From: Siphonodentalium dalli
Lineage: Eukaryota > Mollusca > Scaphopoda > Gadilida > Siphonodentaliidae
NCBI GenBank assembly: GCA_032622095.1
Contig: CP136062.1
Coordinates: 139,704,351-139,768,350 of the forward strand
Direction: 5' to 3'
Length of the DNA: 64,000 bases
The number at the start of each line of letters is the position of its first letter. Position 1 is the first letter of the stretch. This document shows positions 24,166-34,680 of the stretch, piece after piece. A program made the translations under genes and the position numbers. Below the pieces are notes generated by a model. It was not told where the DNA came from. It saw only the letters and a list, made by a program, of their open reading frames with translations, and did not search any database.

Positions 24166-25741
24166 GGCCTATACTATAGAATACAATTTTTGCAATATCA
24201 GCGTTAATTTGTGATTTACAAATTTTGTAATACATATTTTGTGTTCTATAGTATTCGACTGTATTTCTATCAGTGTATTTCTTTCATTGTAGATTGAAAC
24301 TCAACATATGCCCAAAACTCTTTATATGCAAAATACATTGACATGCAATGACTTATATGATCTTTTTTGGCGAACCATCTATATACCGGGATTCACTTGA
24401 CCGGAAAATCTTTGCATTTGGTGGAGAAAAAGGGGGCCTGAAAGTTTCATCTGTTCGTGTTTTCATAGTACTCGAACGCTACGGCTTTGTAATATGTAAA
24501 AATTCGCAATACGGAATGATAAAGTACGGGCTAAGCGGGTTCTATAGTACAGCGATAATACTATTTTTGTAAAAATTCCGTATTAGATTACAACGGCATA
24601 GGCTACATAATTGATTTTTCACGCCGTGACCACGACGATGATCCGTGCGGATAATTGTGAGTGCGATTAGCTGGGTACATGTTCTTTGTAATGCAGTCAC
24701 GGAATCTCAATTGTTAACCCATTGAGGTGGTTTACGCTCAATGGAGTTGAAAGGAGATTTTAATTATGAACGGAATTAAAGAGTTAAAGTTGTGGGGCTT
24801 GGGCTCAAAACGTATAAACGATCTTTGTGCGAAGGTACACGGATACGCGGTGAATCGGGGGTGGTGGCATTTCGTGTTGAAACAGTTACTGATAATTTCA
24901 GGCTAAGTTGCGTTAAGAATCAGTGGACCCCAAATATTTACCATGACATTATGAAACATATTTGAACCGCATGGCATTTGTGTGCTCAAGAAGTTTGCAT
25001 TCACCTTGTGGTCTAAACAATTTAATTTGGCCAATAGTGCCGCACAGAATGTTCCATGAGTGAATTCTTAGAAAAAATCGGGGTCTCATGATCCTTAACT
25101 TACCAATGTAGTAGTGCGTGTTGGTTATAAACCAAATGTCATATGTTGACCTAAATTCAGCCGCTTAGTTGGGTATAAATGGAATGTACCATTAATTAGG
25201 TATAGTTTAAGTAGATGGTGCTATATATATGTTTTAAAATCGAGGTTGGATGTCCCCGGAGACCCTGGACGAGGGAGTGTTCGTCCACATTGGAATTTCC
25301 AAATGAACACCCATCCTTGACACAGGTCGAAAAAACCAAGTCAGAGAACAGCCATCGCACCCCATCATGGGTTTGAATTTTCCCAGATGCATTGTACCTC
25401 AACCTTTTCAACTATTAAGGTCTAGATGTTCCCACTTCTAATATTTCAGCCGCTGTCCCAGCCCTAAGCTAGCTAGACAAATCAGGTTCCATCCTTGGTA
25501 ATATTGCTATATAAAGTTGATGTGGCCATTTGAAGGGCAACCGATATGTGTGCTTGCCGACCCTTTTCGAAAAACCGTTAATTTCAAATGTTTCATGTTA
25601 CATGTTTATGTAACATAAACCATCTGAAAATGGTAAATATTCCATACGATACCGAAGGAATAACTTTTCATCGTGCGCAATTGTGGTCAAAATAACCCAA
25701 GTATCGGAAACTAGTCACACATTATGTACCTTTATTCATCA
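24166..25741. other. Insertion-like segment splitting copy B
   Basis: Sequence between two consecutive parts of copy B. It starts with CCTATACTATAGAATAC, and TTCTATAGTATTCG and TTCTATAGTACAGC recur at about 24,244 and 24,540, so part of it may be an inverted-end element. No protein recognised; the remainder is unassigned. Confidence 0.4.
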
Positions 25742-26090
25742 ACTAAATCACTTGCAACGAGTCCGTCCTTTGCTATCCACAAAAGGATTTCACAAAGCTG
25801 GAAAAGACCAACCACGAAGAAGCAAATATATACGCGCATCTTCCTCCATGCATTTGATGTAGTTTGACTGATGGACTTAACTCTATTTTAATCAGAACAG
25901 TTGACATCGTGCTCGCTATCTATGCTGTAACAAAAGTTATAGATATGAAAATAACCACTGCATACCACCCGTTAACCTTGTTCTCTGTTAGCTTATCAGA
26001 TGCGGCTGCACCAAAGTCTGCAAAAAGATGTTATGTTCTTGTTTGAAGGCTGGACTCCAGTGCTGTCCACAGTGCAAGTGCAACTGTTGA
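25742..26090 (+). pseudogene. CXC-family protein, copy B, C-terminal part with internal deletion
   Basis: Homologous to copy A from about CNESV through HEEA, IFLHAFD, LIRTVDI and IDMKIT; it then jumps directly to the stretch coding for the terminal cysteine cluster (CGCTKVCKKMLCSC, CCPQCKCNC, TGA at 26,088). About 500 bp present in copy A (HSFTGSD, ERFVVL and IPPT blocks) are absent. An in-frame TAG replaces the Glu codon just before LIRCGC, and TVDTD has become TVDI. Copy B is therefore more damaged than copy A. Confidence 0.8.
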
Positions 26091-26730
26091 CTGCTGAGAA
26101 GAAAGTGAGAATATGCTTCATAAACTGGGAACATCTACAGAAAAAAAAATTATAAATCGCAAAAAAATCCTTATTTTTTTCCCAATATGTCAACCATTTT
26201 GGCAGGCATTTTGGTTATTTTTGGCCAATAATCATCTTAAATCAAAGATACATATTCTATGGATAGAATGTATCAATTATTACAGATCATGTGTTTATAT
26301 TCACCTGTTCACAAGAGATTGTAATTACTAAGTGGATGCAAAAGTCATCATCGCTAAGCAATCTCAGAAAGATTTTCAATATTTCGCAAAAAATCATAGA
26401 TTTTTTCCATTTTGGCAGTCATTTTGGTCCTCATTTTGGCAGCCATCTTGGATTTTTATGGCCATCAGTCGTCTTAAATGAAAGACAGACATCTCCTGGA
26501 TAGAATACATCAATCATTACCTCCCATATGTTAATATCCATCTGCCCAAAAGAGATTGAAATTAGTAAGTGGAATATCGGTTCACTAAACGCTCTCTACG
26601 AGATGATGACGTCATAACTCAGAACTGGGTCATTTTCTGGCTGGGGTCCAACTCTTATTTTGATCACAACACCTTAGCCTACATATGTGTGAAGGTTCAT
26701 GCTTTAACAAAAAATGCACAAAACTATTTT
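26091..26730. repeat. Right arm of the large inverted duplication
   Basis: Reverse complement of 20,074-20,869; the 3' flank of copy B. Similarity ends at about 26,730, about 40 bp before a Helitron-like CTAG terminus. Confidence 0.8.
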
Positions 26731-26772
26731 GTTGTTGTCCCGAAGGCCCCCCAAGTCAGGCACATCAGCTAG
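26731..26772 (+). mobile_element. Helitron-like 3' terminus, degenerate hairpin
   Basis: GGCCCCCCAAGTCAGGC, ACATCAG, CTAG then TC of the next unit. It aligns base for base with the GCCCGGACGAAGTCGGG ends elsewhere, with several substitutions. It ends the region holding the right arm of the inverted duplication. Confidence 0.6.
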
Positions 26773-27235
26773 TCTCATATATATTTTGAAGACCTCTGTC
26801 TGTCTGTCTGTTTGTTTGTGACGAACTTGGTACGTGTGTGTAGTTTGACCAGGCGGTGGACGTTGTCGTATTGGCGAGCCCGTGCGGCGCCCGCTTCGCG
26901 CATGCGCAGACGAGATCTCGGAAACGGGTGGAGCTATCGACTTGAAATTTGCTATGTGAATGTACCTTGCCCCGGATACGAATTTTATCGGGTCGCCGAG
27001 CCCGTGCGACGCCAGCTTCGCGCATGCGCAGACCAGATCTCGGAAACGGGTGAAGCTATCGACTTGAAATTTGCTATGTCAATGTATCTTGCCTCGGATA
27101 CGAATTTTATCGGGTCCCCGAGCCCGTGCGACGCCAGCTTCGCGCATGCGCAGACCAGATCTCGGAAACGGGTGGAGCTATCGACTTGAAATTTGGTTTT
27201 TGAATAGCCCGGACAACGTCGGGCTCATCGGCTAG
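26773..27235 (+). mobile_element. Helitron-like unit with three 121-bp tandem repeats
   Basis: Starts TCTCATATATATTTTGAAGA and ends with hairpin GCCCGGACAACGTCGGGC, TCATCGG, CTAG. The interior has three direct repeats of about 121 bp (GAGCCCGTGCG, CGCGCATGCGCAGAC, AGATCTCGGAAACGGGT, AGCTATCGACTTGAAATTTG). The same repeat occurs in 17,484-17,878 and 47,283-48,604. Confidence 0.85.
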
Positions 27236-27540
27236 TCTATAATATATTTTGGAACTTATGTCTGTCTGTCTGTGTGTTATAGACTCGAAAACTACTCGAC
27301 CGATCCGACTCAAATTTTGACCCCGTGAACAATATGGGCGGGTCCAATTTCACGTGCGACCGTGTCCTTGACCTTGACCTCGCTCATATACGCTCATGCA
27401 GGCATGTTTCTGTACTGATCGAACAACGCTGTATATGGGCCTACTTTGATCCGGTGAACAATATGGGCTGGTCAAATTTCACGTGCGACATTGACCTTGA
27501 CCCGCTCATATATATACGCTCATATAGACATGTTTCTTAG
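27236..27540 (+). mobile_element. Helitron-like unit, 3' truncated
   Basis: TCTATAATATATTTTGGAAC follows the previous CTAG directly. It has CTGTCTGTCTG, GTTATAGACTCGAAAACTAC, and GACCTTGACCT motifs. An internal duplication (TTTGACCCCGTGAACAATAT / TTTGATCCGGTGAACAATAT) is visible. It runs into MITE sequence at about 27,541 without a 3' hairpin. Confidence 0.75.
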
Positions 27541-27888
27541 AGTGATCAGTTACCATTTTTGAAGTTTGCTATTTCTCGAGATGTGCAATTATATGTGGCC
27601 CAGAAACACGTGGTCAAACGGACGGTCTCGGACAAAATTGCGGATGGATAACTTTAAATCAAGTGCTAATATGGCCAAAATTTCGTGATACTTAAGTGAT
27701 AATACGGCCATATTTTGTTGAGCATAATGTTGATAAATAACAAGTTTTGGCAAATTTGATATAGTTGACAGTGGTTAGCATTATTTTGTTGCAATAAATC
27801 GATTATGATAACTAAAGCGTATTTTGAAGAAATGTTGTTGTTGTTGTATCTTGATGGTATGTGGACCGTCTGGTCGGATTGAGTACCT
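27541..27888. mobile_element. 5'-truncated TTAA MITE (AGGTACTCAATCCG family)
   Basis: Right end CGGATTGAGTACCT followed by TTAA (27,889-27,892). The interior (GCGGATGGATAACTTTAAAT, CGATTATGATAACTAAAGC, GTTGTTGTTGTTGTATC) is shared, inverted, with 43,068-43,245. The left end is missing at the Helitron junction. Confidence 0.7.
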
Positions 27889-27892
27889 TTAA

Positions 27893-28276
27893 TCATAAAC
27901 ACCCCACGGAATAAAGCATATGTGAATCGTATTGGAGGGGAATACATATCTATATATACGAACTTATTCTTAAAATATTTGTCTTTAAGTCACAGTACCG
28001 TTATGCGCGTGATTTAGCTGTGGTTCGTTAATTACGCTAGCGTATTTTATGATCATATTAGTTCTGATGGGACGGAATATAATGTGGGTGGAAAGGTATA
28101 TATCTTGTATCCATTTCTGTTAGAAGCAAGCTTCGTTTGTTTGATTTGTTTAATTTAGAAGGATTTTTTAGTCTCTATTCCAATATGTTATCCTGGAAAC
28201 AATGTATACCGATAAGGCGGGAAAACAACGTGAAAAGCATCCCTAACCATTAAAACGACAACCGCTTAAGGACACT
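27893..28276. other. Unassigned intergenic DNA
   Basis: No gene or repeat recognised between two MITEs. Confidence 0.35.
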
Positions 28277-28280
28277 TTAA

Positions 28281-28682
28281 AGGTACTCAATCCGATTAAG
28301 CACCCCTAAATTACTATTTCTTTATATATATATATCGATTTTTGAAGTTTGTTATTTTTTTAGATGTGGTCCACTTCCACGCGCTCAAACGGACAAATTA
28401 CGGACGGATAAGATGGATAACTGTAAAATCAAGTGGTTATTATTGTTAATAGTAACCACTTGATTTTAGAGTTATCCATCTTACACCCACAATTTGTCCG
28501 CAATTTGTCCCTTTGAGAGCGTGGAAGTGGACCACGTCTCAAAAAATAACATACTTCAAAAATTGATATCTGCATGATCACTCTGAGCTTTGAAGGGTGG
28601 GTTCCTCGACTCGAATCAAATATTTTTACCCCGAAGCCAAAAAAATTAGTAATTTTGGGGTGCTTAATCGGATTGAGTACCT
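28281..28682. mobile_element. 402-bp foldback MITE flanked by TTAA
   Basis: AGGTACTCAATCCGATTAAG at the left and its mirror at the right are flanked on both sides by TTAA (28,277-28,280; 28,683-28,686), the target duplication of piggyBac elements. The halves are largely complementary (CCACTTGATTTTA; GTGGTCCACTTCCACGC-type phrases), folding around GTTAATAG near 28,446. Confidence 0.85.
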
Positions 28683-28686
28683 TTAA

Positions 28687-29092
28687 TGTTGACTCTGACT
28701 TTCCCGAACACACATGTCCCACATGCCTCTTAATCTAATAAAGCCTAATGTATAATTATGATGAATCTGAACATTCACGGGTTACACCACATGTAGCTGT
28801 GTGACGTAGATATGATCATCAAGAGACCAAGCATTGATTCAATCTTATTATCAGAACAATTTCTAGAACCTGATGATGAATTATTCCGATTGCAATCAAT
28901 GTCATGTTCTAACATATATAGGTCACACTCAATCCTATGGATAGCGCATGTGCTTAAACACTTTATTTCCGGTTATCGTATCATTTACGTTTCTTCGATC
29001 TAATGTATCGAATTCTTACATGGGTTTATGCCATTGAAATGTTATCTTTGGCTTCGTGTGTGTCATATATATAAACATATATATGTAAACAC
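28687..29092. other. Unassigned intergenic DNA
   Basis: No gene or repeat recognised. Confidence 0.35.
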
Positions 29093-29275
29093 ACGATCAC
29101 CACAGTAAATGTATCTGGTCATTGCATCATATAATACTCATATGATCACCACAGTTAATTTATCTTGTCGTCGTATCATATAATAAACATATGATCACTA
29201 CAGGTACAGTTAATTTATCTTGTCGTCGCATCATATAATAAACATATACGATCACAACAGTTAATTTATCGTGTT
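29093..29275. repeat. Tandem repeat, about 55-65-bp unit, four copies
   Basis: The phrases GATCACCACAGTTAATTTAT, CTTGTCGTCG and ATCATATAATAAACATATGA recur four times. Confidence 0.8.
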
Positions 29276-29631
29276 GCACCACGTCTCGTTGATGGCTGGA
29301 TCGAACGAACCCGCGATTTGACCCCTTCAACTCGACGTGATACTATACGGCCCGATCAATTCACTACAGTGATCAACTGTATGTATCAGAGATCAGTAGC
29401 TGGGTTAGATCATTAGTCTTATATCTTTGGAAAATATAGAATAAACGAATGTTGCAAATTAACGTGATAGCTTGTCGCCATTTCTCGAACAAATTCTGAC
29501 GTCTATCAAAAACGTAATGGACAGTAAAAGAAAGAAATGATATATCCTCCTCTGTGTGTAAGCACACTCATGGTGTGACTGACCGCTGGTTTTAAAGTAA
29601 CCAACAGAAATTATGAACATGCAGACTTTAA

Positions 29632-30111
29632 AGGTACTCAATCCGACAAAACTCCTCTCAATTACTATTTCAATGGCTTCGGGGGTCAAAAATATTTGAT
29701 TCGAGTCGAGGAAGTCACCCATCAAAGCTCAGATTTGTTAGATATCGATTTTAGAAATCTATTATTTTTCATTATCGGGAATACTTTCTGACCCAGATCT
29801 CAGGCAAAATTGGGTTATTATTACCACTTGATTTTAGAGTTATCCATCCTTGTCTGTTTGAATAGAGTTTTGGTGTAAAAATCTCGAGCAGGATACGAAA
29901 TTGACGGCAATTATTAGTACTCATCTCGAGAACATAACAAATTTCAAAAATCAATATCTAATAACTCTGAGCTTTGTTTGATGGGTTCCTCGACTCGAAT
30001 CAAATATTGTTTACCCCCAAAGCCAAAGAAATAGTAATATAGGACCATCTGATCGGATTGTTGTTGTTGCAATCTGTTGAGATGGGGACCCTCTTTACGG
30101 ATTGAGTACCT
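29632..30111. mobile_element. 480-bp TTAA MITE (AGGTACTCAATCCG family)
   Basis: AGGTACTCAATCCGACAAAA at the left; CGGATTGAGTACCT at the right; TTAA at 29,628-29,631 and 30,112-30,115. It is closely related, in opposite orientation, to 60,989-61,457 (shared AGAGTTATCCATCCTTGTCT and CCTCGACTCGAATCAAATAT). Confidence 0.85.
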
Positions 30112-30322
30112 TTAACATACCTTAAAATATACCATGTCTACCACACCCACACACGTATGTGGCCGCCATTTTCGCTGTCATAATTATGTCACATGATTGC
30201 TAAATCTTATATCCCAGTCAGGTGCGTGATATACAGCTACGAGTTTTGTAATGGATTCTGTTGCAACTCTATATAACTAACAATATTTTTTTCATTTGAT
30301 TATATACATCGCATTGCAAACG

Positions 30323-30470
30323 CCAAGATCACAGTTGTTGGAAATTTGTGCCAAAAAATCCCGAAAAAAAAAGAAGATATCACCACCCCTACTTATTGTA
30401 TAATTAGTAGGGGTGGGGATATCTGTTGTTTCGGGTTTTTTGACACAAATTTCCAACAACTGTGGCCAAG
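30323..30470. repeat. 148-bp palindrome
   Basis: CACAGTTGTTGGAAATTTGT and AAAAAATCCCGAAA are mirrored on the right by TTTCGGGTTTTTTGACACAA and CCAACAACTGTGG, with an inner stem CCACCCCTACT / AGTAGGGGTGG. Probably a foldback MITE. Confidence 0.8.
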
Positions 30471-31112
30471 AAGTAATAAAAAAAACACTATATAATACGG
30501 AGCTGGTAATCAATACAAGACAGTATAAGCATTGGGTAAATCCCGTAGACAAACGACATTACCTTTTGTTTTCGATTATCGCTCTTTGATAAATGCGTGA
30601 ATTAAAAAAAAGAATATAATCGACATAATATCGGTTGGAACTTGGATTCTTTGATTGTCTTTGAGAAACACAGGCTACATCCGGCCACAGCTACAGTCGG
30701 CTAGGCATGCGCATTAGCTACAGAAAGCTGCAGCCGACCACAGCTGGTGGACTGGTGGTCACTAACTATTGCACCGGTACTCCGAACTTGGAATGTAGCT
30801 GATGGATAATATTATACAGGCAAAATGTTCTCGCTCGCTGAAGCAAGCACATTTGAAGCAATTAACACTCGTACTGAGTCCATGCATCCATAAATCTGAT
30901 ATTTAAAAGAGTATGATATGTGATATATAGCCGGCTGTGACTTATTAACGCCCCCGGTGTATACTGTTCTACAGATTTTAGAAACAAGTGGTCCGCTGGG
31001 CATTTTATAAATAGATAATGGGTTTTCCCGGTTATTTTGGGACGCATTAAAGTTGTACTGCGACTCCGAGATCGGTAAAAGCTGTAGTTGGAATTTCAAT
31101 TTCGTTTATTTA

Positions 31113-31400
31113 TAATTCCCCGAATTCGCGGAGATCCCCTAAAATGGTCGAAATATGTTGATTTTAATGAGGGAACGGGTGTGTATATCTCAATTGATAC
31201 GTGTTTTAAAGAGATTAGTCGGATACAGCCGAGTCCGCCACGGTTCGTTCATTGTTGCTGATCGGTGTGACAATTTGCAGTAGGTCCCTATTTGCGGAGT
31301 TCCCCGAATTGGCGGAGTTCCGCTAAAATAGTCGAAATATGTTGATTTTAATGAGGGAACGGGTGCGTATATGTCAATTGATACGTATTTTAAACAAATA
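31113..31400. repeat. Direct duplication, about 183-bp period
   Basis: CCCCGAATT-GCGGAG, TCGAAATATGTTGATTTTAA and TGAGGGAACGGGTG-GTATAT occur at 31,118-31,210 and again at 31,302-31,396 with about 10% difference. Confidence 0.75.
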
Positions 31401-31583
31401 ACGACACGATCATCATAATATTTAGTGGTTTGTTCTATCAATCATATCATCATCATCATCATCATCATAATACGGAACAAGTATTGCGACTTTTCGTCCA
31501 ATAGCATTATTTGCAATGTTTGTTTACAAATATATGTATCGTCATTCGATATTTACTTGTGAGTCACTTGAACATATTACTAA

Positions 31584-32180
31584 CTAATTCCTGTCGTTGA
31601 ACTCGTAATTTATATAATAGAAGAATGAGTCTATGTATATTTTGAATTGATCGAGTGTTGGAGCAGCGAAATCTGACAGAGAGTTACAGCTATTTACCAC
31701 CCTCTGCGTGATGAAATATTTTTTCCTATGGCCTTGTTAACAATGGGCACCTGTAGCTTTTTATTATGTCCTCTTGTTCTTTCTGATGAATGTCTTTCTA
31801 ATAGGTCACAGGCATTGATATTGTAATGACAATTCAGCAGTTTATATACCTCGATTAGATCTCCTCTAAATCTTCGATATTTTAAAGACATCAGATTGAG
31901 TCTTATCATTCGGTCTCGGTAGCATAGAGTTTTGATTTGACGAACTAGTTTCGTTGCCTTTCTTTGTATTTCTCTAACACAATACTTTGATATTTGTGAT
32001 GTGGGCTCCATGCAGAGTTACATTATTCGATAATAGGTCTCACCATGCTTATGTAGAGCGATTAGAAAGTGTCGATGTCCCAGTTCGTGAAAGTTCTATT
32101 GACTATGCCCATGATTTGAGAAGCTTTATTGTTTTAGGATATTGTAGGAAGGCTAATCTGGCCGTGTCAAATTGAGCTAT
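31584..32180 (-). pseudogene. LINE reverse transcriptase, C-terminal fragment (CR1/jockey-like)
   Basis: The minus-strand frames read NKASQIMGIVNRTFTNWDID, SMVRPIIEYCNSAWSP, EIQRKATKLVRQIKTLCY, LNLMSLKYRRFRGDLIEVYK, RTRGHNKKLQVP, then (shifted one frame near 31,715) YFITQRVVNSCNSLSDFAAP and LDQFKIYIDSFF before TAG at 31,584. This is the standard tail after the RT domain in CR1/jockey-type LINE ORF2 (LYK-LVRPHLEY-WSPH, VQRRATKL, LGL-SLEYRR-RGDMI-VYK, RTRGH, FF-QRVV-WN-LP). Everything upstream, including the RT catalytic core, is missing. It is a different, more jockey/CR1-typical lineage than the LINE at 50-60.7 kb. Confidence 0.8.
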
Positions 32181-32379
32181 AGCGATGGGATATCTCACAG
32201 GACAACACATTTCGGGTTTTCGTGGGGTGTGTATTCGCTGGATGTCTTATAGTTGCAGTATGTAACTATTATTACCGCGTTAATTGCGTTCGATGTTTAG
32301 GTATGAACAATGGCTGGACCATGCACACTTGAAGATTTTATGGCGGATTTTTTGTAATAATTTAGAATTAGTTGTTCTG

Positions 32380-32520
32380 ACGGAATTCTGAGGCGGTGCA
32401 TTCATGTAACCAATATATTTTATATTATAATTTATATTTATGGCTAATAATATGATCTTGAGGGCGTTACCATTTCGGACTATGGTTTTCTTGTAAGACA
32501 TGCGCAGTAGAAAGCTACAG
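32380..32520 (-). repeat. Dispersed repeat shared with 51,432-51,530
   Basis: On the minus strand, ACAAGAAAACCATAGTC, GAAATGGTAACGCC, CAAGAT and ATATAAATTATA match 51,455-51,530 in order. The repeat has no assigned family. Confidence 0.65.
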
Positions 32521-32730
32521 CGGCCAGGGAAATGAATGGTGACTGTCACTAAACATTGTAGTACGACTCTGATATGAGAATTTCTTATCAGGGAGATATT
32601 TTTTTAATACTGCTCTCTGGGGACACATAATTGTCATTCCCATTTTGTTGGCATCAAACTAGAATTTTATATCTATGGTATATTTATTGTTTGGTGAATA
32701 ATTAAACTTATTTCGTAAAAATATATATAA

Positions 32731-33228
32731 CTAGAGGTCAGATTCCATGGAATCAGATATACTTCCATGGTATGCCATCCCATCCCATGTGAGTGTTATG
32801 CTTATATATGTGTTCCTCTTCGTGCGAATTCATATTGGTAGACTTGCATTGACATTTCTAAATAAGAAATATATTCCAAAGTTTTATGTCATGATTATTA
32901 ATGACTGTCTAATACATCATGGTCCTGACCAACTGAGTCACAATTCACCTAGCCAATCAGTTCATTTGTATTCGGTAGGGATATACTGTAGGGCTAATTA
33001 TAACAAAATTCATCAAAATCCCGTCGAAAGCCGCGATTTGACATTGAATTGACGATTTTGAATGTCAAGGTCAGGTCGGGGTCACGATTTGACCCGTCCA
33101 AAACACACCCTGGACAAAAGTTCCCCTAGATATCAAATTTCGTCGAAATCAGTTCGGAATAATTCCCGGCCATAGCTAACAGACAAACAGACAGACAGAC
33201 AGACATAATTCCCAAAATATATAATAGA
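32731..33228 (-). mobile_element. Helitron-like unit, GATTCCATGGAATC 3' hairpin
   Basis: Minus strand: starts TCTATTATATATTTTGGGAA (33,228), then CTGTCTGTCTGTCTG; ends with a perfect palindrome GATTCCATGGAATC, TGACCT, CTAG and T. 498 bp. This 3' end differs from those of all other units in the window. Confidence 0.85.
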
Positions 33229-33975
33229 CTAGCTGGGTACCCGCCCTGACGTAGAGAGTCGTTGTGTTGTTTTTTTACAACACCCCAAAATGGTGGAAAT
33301 CGGCCCAGCGGATACCGAGATAAGGTTTAAGGTTATTTGAAAGGTCAAGGTCACGCTGGGTGGGACGAAATTTATTGGCATCCCCATCTACACCAACACC
33401 CCAAAAATGGTGAAAAACGGCCCAGCGGATCCCGAGATACGGGTTCAAGGTCATTTGAAAGGTCAAGGTCTGTTGAAAATGTTTGGCTACCCGAACTATC
33501 CCTACCTACGAAATTTCATCCCGATCGTCCCATCGGATTGCGATATACAGAGGTCATTTGAGGGTCAAGGTCACGCGGCACTTGCATCTGGGTGGAACGA
33601 AATTTATTGGCATCCCCATCTGCAACAACACCCAAAAATGGTGAAAATCAGCCCAGCGGATACCGAGATACGGGTTCAAGGTCATTTGAAAGGTCACGCC
33701 ACACGGGCATCCGAGTGTGACGAAATTGGTCGGCGCCTCAAACTGCCCCCACATTCTAACTTGGTCGAAATCGGCCCAACAGGAGTGGAGATAGAGGTAA
33801 AGGTCACCGGTTTGAAGGTCAATGTCACGCCGCACTGGCAAAGGGATGGGCCTATGTTAGTCCTTGTGTGATACTATGTACCCGTACCAAGTTTCGTCGA
33901 AATCGGTTCCGCCGTTTTCGAGTCCTTCGCGGCCACACACACAGACACACACACTTTCCTTAAATATATATTAGA
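33229..33975 (-). mobile_element. Helitron-like unit, 747 bp
   Basis: Minus strand start TCTAATATATATTTAAGG; the CTAG end at 33,229-33,232 joins the TC of the next unit. It holds three or more diverged internal repeats (GGTATCCGCTGGGCCGATTT, CACCATTTTTGGGGTGTTG, TGACCTTTCAAATGACCTTG). An antisense open frame at 33,407-33,871 is a by-product of these repeats. Confidence 0.85.
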
Positions 33976-34217
33976 CTAGCTGGCGGGTCCGAATTCGTCC
34001 GGGATGTTTCCTCTGCTTTCCGGCGAAATGCGCGATTTAACCTTGAATTGACCATTTTGAAGGTCAATGCCAGGTCGGGGTCACGATTTGACCCGTCCAA
34101 AACACTCTCTGGATAAAATTACCCCTAGTTATCAAATTTCGTCAAAATCCGTCAGGCAGTTTTCCCGGCCATAGGTAACACACACAGACACACAGAAGTC
34201 CCAAAATATATAGTAGA
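33976..34217 (-). mobile_element. Helitron-like unit, 242 bp
   Basis: Minus strand start TCTACTATATATTTTGGGAC; CTAG at 33,976-33,979 preceded by CCCGGACGAATTCGG. Contains TGACCTTCAAAATGG and GGGTCAAATCGTGACCCCGA. Confidence 0.8.
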
Positions 34218-34680
34218 CCAGCTGTTGGACCCGACTTCGTCCGGGCTGTTTCCCCTTTGTTTTTTCGGCGAATTGCGCGATTTGACCTTGAATTGTCCAG
34301 TTTGAAGGTCAAGGTCACGTCGGGGTCACGATGTGACCCGTCGAAAACACTCCGTGGACAAAAGTAACCCTAGGTATCAAATTTCGTCGAAATCCCGTCA
34401 AAATTCGCCATTTTACCTTGAATTGACCATTTTGAAGGCAAATGTCTGGTCGGGGTCACGATTTGACTCGTCAAAAATACCCCCAAAACGAAAGTAACTG
34501 TAGGTATCAAATTTCGTCGAAATCCGACCGTTTTACCCGATTTGACCTTGAATTGACCTTTTTGAAGGTCAAGGTCAGGTCGCGGTAACGATTTGACCCG
34601 TCCAAAAGACTCTCCGGAGAAAAGTAGCTCTAGTTACGAAATTTCGTCGAAATCAGTCCCGTTTTACCCGACAGTAATTT
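34218..34680 (-). mobile_element. Helitron-like unit, 5' truncated, CTGG end
   Basis: Minus strand 3' end: CCCGGACGAAGTCGGG, TCCAACAG, CTGG (34,218-34,221), which fits CTRR. Four diverged internal repeats of about 130-140 bp (TTTGACCTTGAATTGACC, GAAGGTCAAGGTCA-GTCG, ATCAAATTTCGTCGAAATC). There is no TC start; the similarity stops near 34,680. Confidence 0.75.

Noticed and set aside
33407..33871. 154-codon open frame on the plus strand
   Set aside because: It runs antisense across repeated Helitron interior sequence; the peptide repeats follow the DNA repeats and match no family I know.
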